Source: Siphonodentalium dalli
Taxonomy: Eukaryota; Mollusca; Scaphopoda; Gadilida; Siphonodentaliidae
Direction: 5' to 3'
Assembly (NCBI GenBank): GCA_032622095.1
Contig: CP136066.1
Location: 51,370,911-51,434,910 of the forward strand
DNA: 64,000 nucleotides
Every line of letters starts with the position of its first letter. The stretch's first letter is position 1. The translations under genes and the position numbers were made by a program. The notes under the pieces were generated by a model. The model was not told the origin of the DNA. It did no database searches and saw nothing but the letters and a program-made list of their open reading frames with translations. Below, in pieces: positions 35,319 through 49,123 of this stretch.

Positions 35319-38102
35319 TGGAAACAAAGAGACAGAAGTCATCACATTCATCAACTGAGAAACCCTCAGAAAAGAGAAGGAAGAACAAAAGATCCTTAAA
35401 ATCAACATGTATTTTTATTTCTTGTTTTTGTTTTCTGTTTGTTAATTTTTAACCCTTTCACGGCGGGAGCTACGCTTGTGCAGCATTAAAGAAAGGTAGT
35501 TCAGATATTTATCGACCTATTTCGATACTAAGAAAAACTCAAAATCGAATACTACTATGTGTATTTTTGAGCGCAAACCGCCATGTGGCTTCAACACTAA
35601 TAATTTTGGTACAAAGTTATATTTCTGTGTTTATCTGAAAATGACGGTTTTCTTAAATTACTTTAAAATTAAGTTATTCGCATTTTCGATTCTAGAGTTT
35701 TTCTGCTTAGCTTATTTTGAAATAATGGTTTCCTGTCCGTCCGCGCAGCTTTCACAGCCGATTATTGTCGAATATCAATGGTATTTGGTTTGAATGTTCC
35801 CCATGGACAGTGTTTTCAAGCAATTTCCCAATTACGTTATTTGTATGTTCTGTTTCAGTGTTATTCTTTGTTTATCTAGATATAACGATTTTTGTTCGTC
35901 TACCCGAGCCCCGTGTTATAGCATCGCAATAAAATGTTGTATGGTTATTCATAGACAAAAGAGCTTCGTCGAAATGTTAGTGATGTTCGCATTTTCCAGT
36001 TTAGAGTTATTCTCACTCAGTGCTCACGCAGTCGGTGTCCAAAATGGCCAATTTTGTTTGGAAATTGACAAATAAAACTTTATTTGTATAAAACAAATTT
36101 ATATGAATATAGGACCCCTGTCCGGAAAAGCTAATATCAATTAACATCAATTTTATTTATAATTTCGTGTAATATTCTCTGGACAGTAAAAGGGGCTAAT
36201 TTTAGAGCAAAAATCTCGCGAAAACTTTCGAAATGACACTTGATTATGCCTTTATAGGTCGACTCGCATATATAAGAGAATGCATTGGCACAGGGCATAC
36301 CTGTAACTATCACAATGTGGTCAAGGAGCCGGTTCCAATGATATCCATATTTGTATGGTTCTAACACGGCCTATAAGTTTAACATCAGCGTGAATTCCGC
36401 TATCATAAAAAGAGCCTTATGTTTCTCACGCTTACCATTTTGATTACAATTTCGTTTGTAAAAGAAATAATACAAAGACAAAGACATGATTCTCTCTGAA
36501 GTTGATCAAGCTGAACGTTTTAATTATTATTTGTGTAGCAAATGGCATCAATTGGGGAGAACGGAATTGAACTACTAAATGAATACATAACGATTGGAGA
36601 TTTTTATTGTCAGAACTTTACCCATTCTACACTAAAGCATCATTGATGAGTAGTTTACCCACAGGAAATGTTCAGATAATAGTTCCTATGATCTAAACAT
36701 TTCCCTAAAAAAAAATAGGGCTCCTCCTGCACTTTTCTCTATCTGTCATCTGATTTTATCACCTTAACGTCCCTCCAAATGAATAATAGACTATTCCTAT
36801 GTACACTTTTTAACTGACTGGGAGAATCCATTTAGTATATAAAGGGTTAGAAAGCCTCGATGCGTTCCGCATTTTCGATTTAAAGATAGTGCATCCATCT
36901 GATGGTACGCGATAACACTAGCAATGTCACAATAGTTGTGCTGGCTTTCTGTGGTGCAATTTGGTGACAATTCGAGTTTCATTAACCGGTTATACGTTTC
37001 AAACTGTTGACTCCTCTTCAACCAGCGATACATAAACTTACATTCATGAGCCTGTCGAACGAACAAATAGACTGGTCGTTGACTCTATTGTGAGGGGAAC
37101 AGATTCTTGACAAGCTGTTGTATGTGTCACTTTGTCGGCCAAAATAAATATGTACAACATATGTTTAGATTTTTGTGTCAATTTTCCTGTTCAGTATTAG
37201 TCCAGTCAATCTGGTGGAAGGAAATACCAAAACGTGAACAAATTGCTATGCAATGTATTTTGATGTTTATGGATGCGATTTTACCTATATAAAATAACAT
37301 ATCCAATATCCCCATTAATCCCAGGTTGGGAAAGTCGCCAATAGACAAGACTATGTAAAGATAAAATGGTGAGATTTGGAATTTTGTTAATCAACAAATC
37401 TGCCGACCATAAACTCTCAGCAGATTTCCGGGACTGCTAAATGTGACCAAATGGTAACATACAAAATTGCCATGGGTTTCATGGAGGGATGGGAGTTCGT
37501 TACTTTTGGGTAAAAATGAAGATATGTAAGAAAATGGTGAAAATTGGAATCATAGTCTGGAACCAGGTCTGCCAAGGTGCATCCTCCGGGATTAAACTTG
37601 ATCCATTTATTTTGTTCGTAAGGATGTCTGCTCAACTATGTTGACGTTAACATGTGGTCGTGTATGTGGCAGGCAATATGGCGGCCATTTCCAGGAGTGT
37701 ACTACCACCGCTTCATATGTCGTCTAAATTTGTTAATGTGATAAACCTGCAACAAAACGCTATTATGCCTGTTGATATGGCATATGCCTGCCATGTCATG
37801 CATCATTTGACTTTAAAACTATAAAATGGCAGACAAGATAGCAACCGGAAGTAGTAAAATTAACATTTTACGCTATATTTTGATGTTCATTTCCATATCC
37901 GATCCTAATCCGTTAATAGTAAGTGATATCCCGAGGTTTTCAAGATAGCGGCCAAAATAGTGATCGGAAGTCAACAATTGAAGTTTTTGTTTGTTTGTTA
38001 ATTTATTTTTCTAAATCTTCATATATCAAATGTATGTGTAGCCAATAGTGATATTTGCCACCATACGGGTTTCTAAAGCCACCAACTAATTACAAAATAC
38101 AT
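35319..38102. other. Intergenic repeat-rich sequence
   Basis: Contains a family E fragment (35495-35600), sequence related to the MITE at 24985 (36110-36180), and the family A fragment listed separately. An open frame at 37066-36797 (minus, 89 codons) is unrecognised. I see no supported gene. Confidence 0.4.
36244..36365. mobile_element. MITE family A fragment
   Basis: Half a palindromic cassette followed by GGGCATACCTGTAACTATCA and GGTTCCAATGATATCCATAT, ending abruptly in TTCTAACACG. Confidence 0.75.
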
Positions 38103-38640
38103 CATATGAGTGTCAAAACCATCTGAGTGCACCAGACCATATACAGAGTTATAACCACCCATCTAATATCCAAACACCAACATGTTAGTATCCCAATCCA
38201 TACGACGGGCGTAATCAACTATTTCCCCAAACCACGTGAAGGGTGTCCAAGTCCACCTAATGAGATTGATGTAGCTAGTGTCCCAAACGATACGCAACCG
38301 GTGTCAGCACTCACACACATATAGTACCCAAACCATGCATCTGGTGTCCCAACCCACACAATGATATTGTCCCAAACCATCAAATGTGTGTCTCAATCCA
38401 CATGATTAGTGTCCAAATCAGTTCAATGAATGTTCCAAACCATACGGGTAGTGTCCCAGACTATGAAACCGGTGTTTGAAACCACACAGGTGTGTCACAA
38501 ACCATCCAGTGGGTGGCCCAAACTATCCATTGAGTGTCCCCAACCATCGAACGAGTGTTTCAAACCATACAACGAGCACCCAAACAAGTGTGTCAATCCA
38601 TTCAATAAGTGCACAAACGACACAATGAATGTACATTTTC
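38103..38640. repeat. Degenerate ~30-bp tandem repeat
   Basis: Repeated GTGTCCCAAACCATNNAATG-like units, many copies, strongly diverged. The open frame at 38127-38657 regions is a by-product. Confidence 0.65.
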
Positions 38641-38699
38641 ACAGACATGTTCCTTAATATTGCAAAAAAGCATATACCATTTCAAACAATTACAATTAG

Positions 38700-39178
38700 G
38701 ACAAATGATAAGCAATGGTTTGATGGCTCTATGAGATTAAATATAAGAAAAAGAGATCGCTTAAGAAAGAAAGCTTTAAAATCAGATACATAAATGCACT
38801 GGGACAAGTATAAACAAATTCGAAACAAGATAAACAACATGAAAAAAATTGCAAAAGAGAAATATATGTTAAATCGGGATGAAGATTTGAAACTCAACAC
38901 CGGTCCAAAGCAATTCTGGCATGTCGTGAAACAGCTGCTTAACAATTTTCCTAAATAAGAGTAAAATCCCAAGTCTAGAGTTTGACAACTCATTTTATGA
39001 TTCTGATGAAGAAAAGGCTGAACTGTTGAACAAAATGTTTATAATGAATAGCTCCATAGACAGTTCGGAATCTGACATTCCCAATTTCGCAAATAGAACA
39101 GCATCAAATATAAGCTCGATAGAAACATCCGAAGATGAAATTTCAACTATTCTCAAATCTTTATCCACTCGTGTGTAG
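38700..39178 (+). pseudogene. LINE ORF2 fragment (region before the reverse transcriptase)
   Basis: Frames read RKRDRLRKKALKSD, WDKYKQIRNKINNM, KKIAKEKYML, GPKQFWHVVKQLL, then after a shift KAELLNKMF and SEDEISTILKSL. This is the linker between endonuclease and reverse transcriptase in CR1/Jockey-type LINEs. A stop and a frameshift are present. It sits between two minisatellites. Confidence 0.7.
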
Positions 39179-39179
39179 T

Positions 39180-39525
39180 AATGAACAATAATAACTTGGT
39201 ACCTCGTTGGTGGTGGATGTGCAGTAATGACCCGGGAACATCGTGAGTAGTAAATGTACAGAAACGACATGGGGCGGCGGCGCTGGCATGGGGACCTCGT
39301 GATGAGCAGGCGTACAGTAACGACACGGGGACCTCGTATGTGGTAAATGTATAGTAATGATCCGGGTACCTCGTGAGTGGTGGATGTGTAGTAATGACCT
39401 GGGGACCTCGTGTGTGGTGGATGTATAGTTACGACCTGGGGACCTCGTGGTTAATAAATGTAAAATAACGACACGGGGAACTCGTGGGTACTCAATTTTC
39501 AGAAATAACCAGGGGACCTCGCTTT
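39180..39525. repeat. Degenerate ~40-bp tandem repeat, about 8 copies
   Basis: The unit is GTAATGACCTGGGGACCTCG plus GTGGATGTATA-type sequence. It abuts the LINE fragment directly. Confidence 0.75.
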
Positions 39526-39539
39526 ATTGATTATTTCTT

Positions 39540-41689
39540 TTCACATAACGTGGATCATACAAAGCTTAAATGAATTCTTAATATGAAATATAAATCATAA
39601 CACAAAATCTGTATGTGTTCTTTGGGTTTCTACTATCTTTTATTTTCCTATTCTGTATGACTATATCAGAAACTGCCTATACAGCAGAGTGCTCTACCTA
39701 TCATTAGCTTATGTCAGCTTCCGGTGGGTAAGACATGGTACCTCTAATTGTGGACTCTTCTGCTATAGGGCATCCCCATCCCCCTTTACTCACATCTGTG
39801 GGTCACACAAAGCTACAAAACAAAAATAGAAGGAAAAAGAAATATAAAACAGTTGGATTCGACCAACAAAGATATATTAAGAGCTTAGAAAACAATCAAA
39901 CAAACGAGCGGAAAACTTATTAGAACAGTATTACAGTTTGATCAATTTGGAGAACATACAGTGAAAATAATAATGGTGACAATTCTCAGGATGAATCTAC
40001 ATCCTTTAAACAAAAGGGCCGGATTCGTCATCTCCGGTTTAAACCTCCGAGTTTAAACCTGGTTTAAACCTACACTGGAGGTCCAGCCTAACCGGGTCTA
40101 AGTGGGCGTTTTTGTCGTTCAGTTGCCAGCTAATTGCCAACTCGATTCGGTGATATGATTATGCAATCAAACTACCCTCTTACCAATCGGACCAAAAGAT
40201 AGGCCGATATAATGGTTATTGACAAGTCATAAATTATCGTGACCGCGTGCACGCTCAATGGATTTATTCATTGAGACACAAGTGTCGCTAATTGACTATT
40301 AATCCGATTAATTAAGGGCATGTCTCTCAACACGAGTTTCACGCTCTGTTCATCACTTTGTTTGTGATAGGTTTCTGCAAGATGCTTCACCCGCAAAGAA
40401 AAAATTTGGTGTATTTACATGTATATCTGTATATATTAAAGGATATATGAGCTGTCTATCTGTTTGTCCGTTTGTCTGTTCGCAACTGTTCTCCAATACA
40501 CCTGGACAGATTTCAATTAAATTAGGGGTGTGGTGATTCGTGTGGTATAATGGCGTTAGGTTTTAAAAAATTTGATTTAAAAATAAGTAAAATATAATTT
40601 TAAAAAAATGAAAAAGTTATGTTAAATTGAGTAAGGAGTTGAATCTAAAAAGAAACAAAATTTGAATTAACATTTGTTTATTTTAAATTTAATTAAAATA
40701 TTTTTTAAATTAAAATGTTCAAATGATCAAAATGTGCGCAAAGCCCCTCTGGCGCTGAATAACATTTCCACAATCGAGTCAATCCTGGACCAAGAGGCCA
40801 GTCAAGTAAAGGCAATTTGCTTATGAGTGCACACCATAAGCGGCATCTGAACTGTTGGAAGTTGGCAGCCATGCAGAGGAACAGCTTTTAATAAAGAAAT
40901 ATATTACATGCGTTGATTTTTTTCACTGTCATAAATTTCCAGTCATGCAGAAAATCAAAAACGTTCCCAGGTTTTGAACTGGTAGAATATTATGGGAATT
41001 TATGTGCGTAGCCAGAGTAGAGCCTTGTGGCATGATCTACATAAAAATAAGTTATCAAATTTGACTCATATAGCATTATAAGTTGAGGATTGCAAACTAT
41101 GGTATTGCATATCTGGTTATGCAGTAGCATCGTTTTGGTGTCAAAATTAAAACGTTGAACCCTTCAAATGAATTCGTAGAAAACACCAGTATTTGTGATT
41201 GACACAAGCCAAACAAAAACCCCCACAAAATAGTTGTAAAAATAATAAATTTGGGAACATGTCCATATCTGAGCAAAGCTGGCGTGCGAATGAATCAACT
41301 GTGACATGATAACACCAGTCGCCACTTAGACACGCCCTCACTCAAGATTATTTACAGCTCCACCCTTTGACTGATTGTTTGACAATTCTAAACCGCGATG
41401 AAGAAAAGACGGACAAATGTTTGGACAACCGATATTATGTAAGCAAGTTTGGTATCCGATTTTTCTCACCTTGTAAAACAAGAATCTCAAGAACGACAAC
41501 AGTTTACTCAAAACAATTAATGATCCTGAGTATAATGCAGTAAATACCTTCAATTCTTAGTCTAATATTACACACAATGCAATTTATCCCACTGTATATG
41601 TGATTGGGGTAGTGATCCAGTGTCAATTGGGGTGATTTTGAGCACTCGTAACTACATATGAAAATTAGTCACTTCGCTCTGATTGTGAA
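39540..41689. other. Intergenic sequence
   Basis: No gene seen. A short palindromic CCGGTTTAAACC/GGTTTAAACC cluster lies at about 40035-40075. 40550-40700 is extremely AT-rich. Confidence 0.4.
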
Positions 41690-41965
41690 AATAAATTGAA
41701 GCCAAATGGCGGATTGGGCTCCAAAATATACATAATAGTATTCGCTTTTGAATTGTGGACGGTATCCATATAGGTCAATACATACTTGAACTACCTTTCT
41801 TCGGGCGTTTGAGGTCCCAGCAAGACGCATTGAAGTCATAAGAAATACAACTTTCAACACGGTATATCGGTCCCAAACAACAGCGACATGGGCATGGAGC
41901 AGAAAAGAGCGTTTGTGTTAGTCTATTCCTGATATGGTAGAAATAAAAAAAAGAAGTTTGTTTCA
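41690..41965. repeat. Family E single arm
   Basis: Matches the right arm of the inverted repeat at 3538-4572 (AAGCCAAATGGCGGATTGGG through TTCCTGATATGGTAG), diverged. Confidence 0.65.
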
Positions 41966-42189
41966 CTTCTGTGCAAAAATAGCTGGAAAATGACTGACCA
42001 TGATAAGTATTTTTTTCAGTGCATATACAGGCGGTATACCAATTTGTCGTGTATTTGTCAACCTATTTTACATCTCCTTTCAAAATACGTAGACACAATT
42101 TTGAAGCTCAAATGAGCTATGTCCAGCTGACGCTACAAAGAGAATTGTAATAGTTTCCAATAACTCATTGCATGAATTCAAACTATTCT

Positions 42190-42500
42190 CGCGCAAAAAA
42201 AAATCTACCTATAATGTGAAATATGTACATATGTGATTAGTTGATTCTGAAAAGAGCAGATAATGGACTCATACCCATTATTTCGTTTTATGGCGCGTGC
42301 CACAGTGAAAACACATGTTAAAGAGCGTGCATATGGACAGTCGTAAGTGGGCTTGTTTCTGTCATTGTCCGCACATAAACCGCATATAATCGCCTCATTA
42401 TGAGTAGATAATGTGACTAAAAAGCTCCCATGTTCAGCACATTAACAACTCAAAATGAGGCGATTCTAAGCAGATTATCTATATAAAATATTATTATAAG
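42190..42500 (+). repeat. Repeat family D copy
   Basis: TTTCGTTTTATGGCGCGTGC and the foldback core TAATCGCCTCATTATGAG/CTCAAAATGAGGCGATTCT. It lies between two family E arms. Confidence 0.7.
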
Positions 42501-42984
42501 CAGATAATGTGCTGCTTATCGGAGAACAGGCTGAACGTTCACCATATTGTTTCCATTCAGACGAAAAATATTGTCACAAATTGTTAGTTGCACCACCGTT
42601 AATTATATCCAATCCTAATCCGATAGTAATTAGCTATATACATTACAGTTAATGATACACATATAACTCTCTTCAAATCAAAGGGGAGTCTTGAATAATG
42701 CAGAAGCTTCGTCAAATTACGTTCTTAATAATGCTTAACAATTGAGTGATCGTTCCATTTGATAAAAATCAAGTTAGTAATGAAATTCAAATATCATCAT
42801 TGAATAGAGTCCCCAAAAGAGACTCAGTTGAAAGAAGAATAATATTTTACCGAAGTTTCCATTTAGGCCATTATACTTAAAAAAAACACATTCCAGACAA
42901 TAACTATCTTGGTCAACCCAACACAGTTCTTTATCCAACAGTTGATCATTTGGTTGAATTAGTTAAGAATCTTTGACAGGGTTG

Positions 42985-43400
42985 ATATATGAGCCAGACT
43001 TAAAGCCACATGGCGGTTTGCGTTCCAAAATACACATAATATTATTCGCTTTTGAATTTTTCTAAGTATCGAAACAGGTCGATAAATAACTGAACTAATG
43101 AAAAATACAACTGTGAATACGGTGTGTTCGGTCCAAAACAAAAAGCGCCATTTGTGCGACATGAAACATAAAAGAGCGTTCTGTTGTATTCTGTTCCTGA
43201 TATGGTAGCAATAAAGAGCATTTATCTGACTTCTGGCGAAAAGTTGAACACGGCTGAAAAATGTCTGTGACTTTGGCAAGTGTTTTTCAGAGCATATGAA
43301 GCCGGTATATCATAGTTCGTTTATTTATCGACCTATCGTATCCGTCGCTCAAAATTACGTAGAAAAAAAATTGGAGGTTCGAATGAGCCATGTCCATTTA
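42985..43400. repeat. Family E single arm, nearly complete
   Basis: AAGCCACATGGCGGTTTGCG to TTCGAATGAGCCATGTCC, in the same orientation as the right arm at 4105-4572. Confidence 0.75.
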
Positions 43401-44344
43401 AGCAATTCGTACATACAATTTTTATAGATTCTGGCGATATTCATCATTTGGGATTTCTCTGGGACAATACCATGTACTTTGACACCTCCTTATCGATGGG
43501 TTTGAAATATTCAGCATACAACTTCCAAAGGGCTTCTTCCATGATTACGTATAAGGTGGAAGAAAGGGAAATTACGTATTAAACTGTTTGGACGATTTTG
43601 TACCCACAACAGCTGTGTTAGCCTGTCAAACTTAATCATTACAGGTGATAGAACAGATTAGATATTCGAATTAGTTAATCGTTGGTTCAATAAAAAGAAG
43701 GCCTCGCCGAGAGAATTGCAATCCCTTCTTGGATAACTTCATTTTATCAGCCAATCTATTAAGCTATGTATATTGTTTGCCTTGTGTAAACATTTATTTC
43801 TCTGAATCATGCACATGAATTAACAAAAGTGAATAATATAACATAATGACAATTATATCAGAGAATGGGAATTCCAGAAAACATGACGCTTATATCAGCC
43901 ATACCCCCAAATTGTTTGTTTCTAGACAATTGGTCTGACTAAGATAATTTGAGTCATTTCATCCAAAGAGACAAATTTCCATTCAACAATATGGTTACAA
44001 AGATCTACTTTGGTGGGCAACAGTTTTGAGAGATTAATGATGGCATTTCGATGTTGTATATGGAGTGGTCCCAACCGGATGAGATATTGTCGCTCTGTGT
44101 GTAGATGAATGTTCCATATAGAATGTTTCCATACCTCATTTTCTATAAATATTTTGTATAGTTATCTAGATATCAATTTCTAGGAGTTATTGCCCACCTG
44201 TGTAGCACTGAAACTATGGGGAAATACATTTGGTAGGAAATAGGAAAGAAAAACGAATTTGGCAGATACATATCTGTTGGAGGTTTGAAGTGTGCATTTA
44301 AAGATGCAAACCCCGAAGTAAAGCTCCCCAATTACCATTTCTTT
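43400..44344. other. Intergenic sequence
   Basis: Nothing recognised. Confidence 0.4.
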
Positions 44345-44760
44345 TGCTTCGGGGGTAAAATATATTTGATTCGAGTTGAGTAACCCACCCATCACATCTC
44401 AGAGTGATCAGATGTCGAGTTTTTAAATATATTACTTTTCACCACCAATACTTTTTGGCGTCCTGGAAAAAAGTCGACGAGCCGACGTTCTCGGACCAAA
44501 TTGAGGATAACTCTAAAATAAAGTGGCTATGTGTGTTAGATATTTGACAAACCAGCCTATGTATGTTAGATATTTGATAAACCAGCCAAATTTCGTTGAA
44601 CAAGATGGTGATAAATAACAGGTTTTCTATACTTTAGTTGACTGGTTAGCATTATTTTTGGGCAATTCATCGATTCTGATATAACTGAAGCGGCATTTCA
44701 AAAAATGTTGTTGTTTTTGGAATCTGATAATATTGGGCCATCGAATGAGTGCCTTTAAGT
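44345..44760 (+). repeat. Dispersed repeat family G copy 2
   Basis: Similar throughout to 23510-23890. It has an internal direct duplication of a TATGTGTTAGATATTTGACA-like stretch. Confidence 0.7.
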
Positions 44761-44970
44761 GGTAACTCCAACATTATGGCATATCTGATCTGTGTCTAGG
44801 TGTGAGGGAGGAACTTCATTCAGTAAAGGGGATTTCCACTTCGTTCATTGCAGATATTGAAACATAAAACAAGAGTATCGCACCGAACACATTTTGCTGA
44901 AGGTACCAACAATTTACACACGCACATCTTTATATATTTACAATGTATAATTCAAATTCGTCCCATTGTC

Positions 44971-45294
44971 AGCTAGAGTCTTTATACATCTGGGCCTGTA
45001 TACTTAGTTCCTTAGACAGCTAGAGTGTTTACACATCTGGGCCTGTATGCTTAGTTCCTTAGACACCTAGAGTCTTTATACATCTGGGCCTGTATGCTTA
45101 GTTCCTTAGACAGCTAGAGTGTTTATACATCTGGGCCTGTATGCTTAGTTCCTTAGACAGCTAGAGTGTTTACACATCTGGGCCTGTATGCTTAGTTCCT
45201 TAGACAGCTAGAGTGTTTATACATCTGGGCCTGTATGCTTAGTTCCTTAGACAGCTAGAGTGTTTATACATCTGGGCCTGTATGCTTAGTTCCG
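44971..45294. repeat. 47-bp minisatellite, about 7 copies
   Basis: Unit CAGCTAGAGTGTTTATACAT plus CTGGGCCTGTATGCTTAGTT plus CCTTAGA. Copies are nearly identical, so the array is young. Confidence 0.95.
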
Positions 45295-45299
45295 TAGAC

Positions 45300-46726
45300 G
45301 ATCCTTTAAGTCTACCTTATCTATACACAACTGTTTCTTAGTCATGCGTATTTTTTTTTACATATTGATCAGAATTACAGTATTGGGGTATTTAAGTCCT
45401 ATTCAAATTTGCTACTAAAAGGTGTCGCACGATAAAATCCTCACTGTCCAAAGCGTGCTCTGTCCATAATTCCTGAAATTTTAATGAATTGCTTCATCTT
45501 ATGGGTTTATGCACTTTTTGTTGTTTATTTCTATTGGCCTTCATCCTAATGACTAGAAATAAAAATTAGTTCCAATTTCAAAATATTATGTTAGTACCGT
45601 AAACGTTCTCCATCGAACCCATGTTGAATGTTTTGAACACAAACTTAGTATTACAATTCGCTGGTCAAAAACTATTTAGTTTTGACAGAGAAGATTGAGA
45701 ATTTTCATAACTAGCATTCCTTGCTAAAAATTTGTCCTGTTGCATACACTGGTTTCATTGGTGACAGCACCATTTAATGTTACATCATTCAGGATAACAC
45801 ATAAAACTGGTTGTACCCATCACTTATCCTGACCTGATTCAGAAACCTTATAACTTGGACAGTAGAGATCCGCTTCTTTATTCGTCCCATTCATTCAGAG
45901 AGGTTAGAAGTCGGAAATGAAGCAGAATATTTTGAATCAGCATATAGTTATCTGATCGTGGTTATGTCTTCAAATTGACCTAGATCAGTGGATTGTGATT
46001 CTACAAAGACCAGATAATTCAAAGTGAATAACAACCTGAGGGAATTTTGTCATCGATATAATGTAACATTTGGACATTCATTCAAGCATTTTCTAAAGAT
46101 GGAATTCCAGATCGGTTATTATTTGCTATTCGTGATTGTGGCATCCATCTGAAATTTCTAGGTTCAATGGTATTGTCAAGCCTTTTTTGCAGTTCATAAA
46201 ACAGATGTGAAAACTTAAACAAAATAATTAATATTGATATTAGTATTGCTATTGTGTGCTTATAATATCGATAACATTTTACTACCATTTCAGACATTAG
46301 TTCATGCACAAATCGCATTGCATATACAAATGGTCCTTTCTTTCACCAAGGGTTGACCCAGACAGACGCTCTGAGCAAGCTTCCCAGAATTAGTCACTTT
46401 GAGTCAAATATTCTTTTGGTGAGGCTTGGTGTCTTACTTGTGCATGTGATGGAATGGACTTTCTTGGTTATTAGTGTATTAACTTGTTTATTCAATTGTA
46501 CGTATATAATTTATGACTTTCTCTGCGCAGAAGTAAAGCAAGCTTTACGTCATTCATGGTCTTAATTTAGGAGCCAGTATCCATGAATGTGAGGTAGGAT
46601 AGACATTTACTACCCGTTACCCCTCACTTTGGTTTGGCGAAAATGTAAACAAATTCATCTTAATTACTGATCTAAACCCATTCCAAATTATACATATGTT
46701 GCCATTGGGTCTAGGTAATTTTGTAA
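45300..46726. other. Intergenic sequence
   Basis: No recognised gene. An open frame at 46318-46082 (minus, 78 codons) is unassigned. Confidence 0.4.
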
Positions 46727-47174
46727 ATATGTGACCCGCCATATAAAATCCAGTCGTAAGTCGGGATTTTTTGTACCCTGTCTCAATGCTTTCTCTTATA
46801 TATCCGAATCGACCATAGGTCGCCTCGCATATATAAGAGAATGCATTGGCCTAACAATATTTTATCATTTTTTTTAAATAAATGTTTCTTACAATTTTTA
46901 GGACATAAAATAAAAAACATCCATTACCCTGCAGGGAGCCCCAAACATATATAGAACATATAGAAGAGTGTCGTCTGATCATGTATGGGTAAAATTATAA
47001 CATTGTTAAAGAATACAAGAAAACATTATTAAAATTGTAAAAAATTGTTAGGCCAATGCATTCTCTTATATATGCGAGGCGACCTATGGTCGAGTCGCAT
47101 ATATAAGAGAATGCATTGGCACAGGGTAAAAGAATCCCGACTTACGACTGGATTTGATATGGCGGGTCACATAT
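46727..47174. mobile_element. MITE family B copy 1, complete
   Basis: Termini ATATGTGACCCGCCATATA and GATATGGCGGGTCACATAT extend about 40 bp each. Two palindromic cassettes (46788-46856 diverged, 47051-47119) stand in opposite orientation. The spacer contains CATTACCCTGCAGGGAGCCC. Confidence 0.85.
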
Positions 47175-47411
47175 GTAGTATGTGTGGTGTGATACAGCAT
47201 TGCAGTACATGTTATCATAATACAATTTACTGCTAGTCAATTGCCATAAAATTCGTTTTTGAATTATTGTGTAATATACCAGTCGTAAATTTATGTGTAA
47301 TGTTGTATTTAATGGTATCTATGTTGGGGAACATTGCTCCTCACATTTTGGCATGGATTTATTATTTATGGAAGATTTCAATGGAATTTGAATGGATATT
47401 CCATACACGTT

Positions 47412-47606
47412 CAATTTTTTACCCTGTGCCAATGCATTCTCTTATATATAAGAGAATGCATTGGCTTAACAATTTTTTATCATTTTTTTTAAATAAACGT
47501 TTCTTACAATTTTCAGGACATAAAATAAAAAAACATCCCTTACCCTGCAGGGAGCCCCACACATATATAGAAAAGTGTCGTCTGCGCAGACCAACGAGAC
47601 GTTTAG
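47412..47606. mobile_element. MITE family B fragment with collapsed cassette
   Basis: The palindrome has lost its centre, leaving CCAATGCATTCTCTTATATA directly fused to its complement. The spacer with CCCTGCAGGGAGCCCC follows. Confidence 0.75.
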
Positions 47607-47689
47607 ATTGTGGCTGACTTTTTGCACATTTGGGAGATCATGGGTGTCTTGTTGCATGCTTGTGACCCTATGTATCATACCATGCTACT

Positions 47690-48035
47690 ATGGCCAATTC
47701 AGAGAAACTATGGTAATCATCAAAGTAAAATAGATCATAGTTCATTTAGGACGGTATTTTGTTGGTGGTCAAACTACGATAATCACCATCACACCATGGT
47801 AATTACTATCTTATCATCGTAAGTTCCATGGCGGCATGGCAATTACCTTGAAAGCATGGCAATCATCGTGGTAAAATAAACAATAGAGAATCTACATCGG
47901 TGTTTTTGGTGGTGAAATTATGGTAAGTACTATGGTAATTTCCCCATAGTTTTAATAACCATGGGTGTTCGCCATAGTAATTACCATATATTACCGTAAA
48001 TTAACTGTTTTTGCTATGGTAAACCATGGGAAAGT
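47690..48035. repeat. CCATGGTAATTACC-like degenerate repeat
   Basis: Many scattered CATGGTAAT/ATTACCATG words in both orientations. No gene. Confidence 0.5.
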
Positions 48036-48580
48036 TCTATAAGAAAACATTTATGGAACAAGAACTTTCTAAAATAGAAAGACGGAAACTTAGCCTGGCA
48101 TGGTCATATTAAAAAATTCTACAAGACCGAACAATTTAACAGATATTGATTGGTACGTACGTATATATGACTTGCAAATTTGTGATCACACACCTTATTA
48201 ATAAAAAATATATTCAGCAATCAATTTTCAACTACATCATGCAACTTTAGTCTTGTTATGCATTAGATTTGTAGAATAGTTGATAATATTACTGAGCAAT
48301 GTCAACCATACTTTTTGTCAATTACTCTATCAGGTAGGCTAACTAGAATATGACGTGTTGCGTTTGTGTTTGTAAATTAACATATAGCTACAGTAGATTA
48401 CTAATATTTTCTTAGTAAAGTCGCGTATTATTGCCATTAACTGGTGTTACCGTGAACATTTGAGAAAATCGCCAAATCCCCATAGGATAGAGTGTTAAAG
48501 TGATTTGAAACAACGAATCAAGATGTAAATAGTTACAATTGCGCGTAGTTCATACAGACAATGATTTCTATGGAGTGGTA

Positions 48581-49123
48581 TGTGTGGAAGAATGAAGTCA
48601 GTTCTTGTATATCATTTATTCACATCTAATATCAATGTATAGTCAACAGCTTGTGATGGTAAATGATACATAATTGTGAATCAATCATAGATGCCATAGA
48701 ACGACCGAAAGCGTCGCTTATTAATTAGCGACCTGATGTTGATGCCTGCCAATTAGTCTGATGTGCCGAAACTGATTGAAGAGTAGATTAATGTCTGGTT
48801 TATATATCGCTAATGACTGGTAGCCGTCATTAGTGCATCTCTTTGTCTGTACTGACCCATGGGTGAACTGGGAATTATTACCTAAGACTGCTTCCTTTGT
48901 GGTTAGACTTGCATAACTCATAGGTCGCGGCCTCTCCGAGTATGACCTTGGCAATTTGGTTGGGGTCACTTATAGTTCGATTATATTCCAGTCTCCCCCC
49001 ATCGGTTAAGATAGCTATGTTTAGTATGTATCAGGGATCGTTACTCTACATAGTATATTCCTGTCTCCCCCCCATCGGTTGAGATAGATATGTTTAGTAT
49101 GTATCAGGGATCATTACTCTACA
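48581..49123 (-). mobile_element. Solo LTR (Gypsy element family), about 543 bp
   Basis: Bounded by TGTGGAAGAATG and TACTCTACA on the plus strand (TG...CA on either strand). Almost identical to 58630-59171. No internal sequence follows; instead the host flank TATGGTCGATTTC continues. The flanks match the LTR-free stretch at about 35135-35290, so this is an insertion. Internally it has two CCCCCCATCGGTT(A/G)AGAT sub-repeats. The 82-codon frame inside is an LTR shadow, not a gene. Confidence 0.85.

Noticed and set aside
44971-45294. Regular direct repeats that might look like a CRISPR array
   Set aside because: The units are contiguous with no unique spacers, and the genome is eukaryotic. It is a minisatellite. 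The same holds for 26232-26690.
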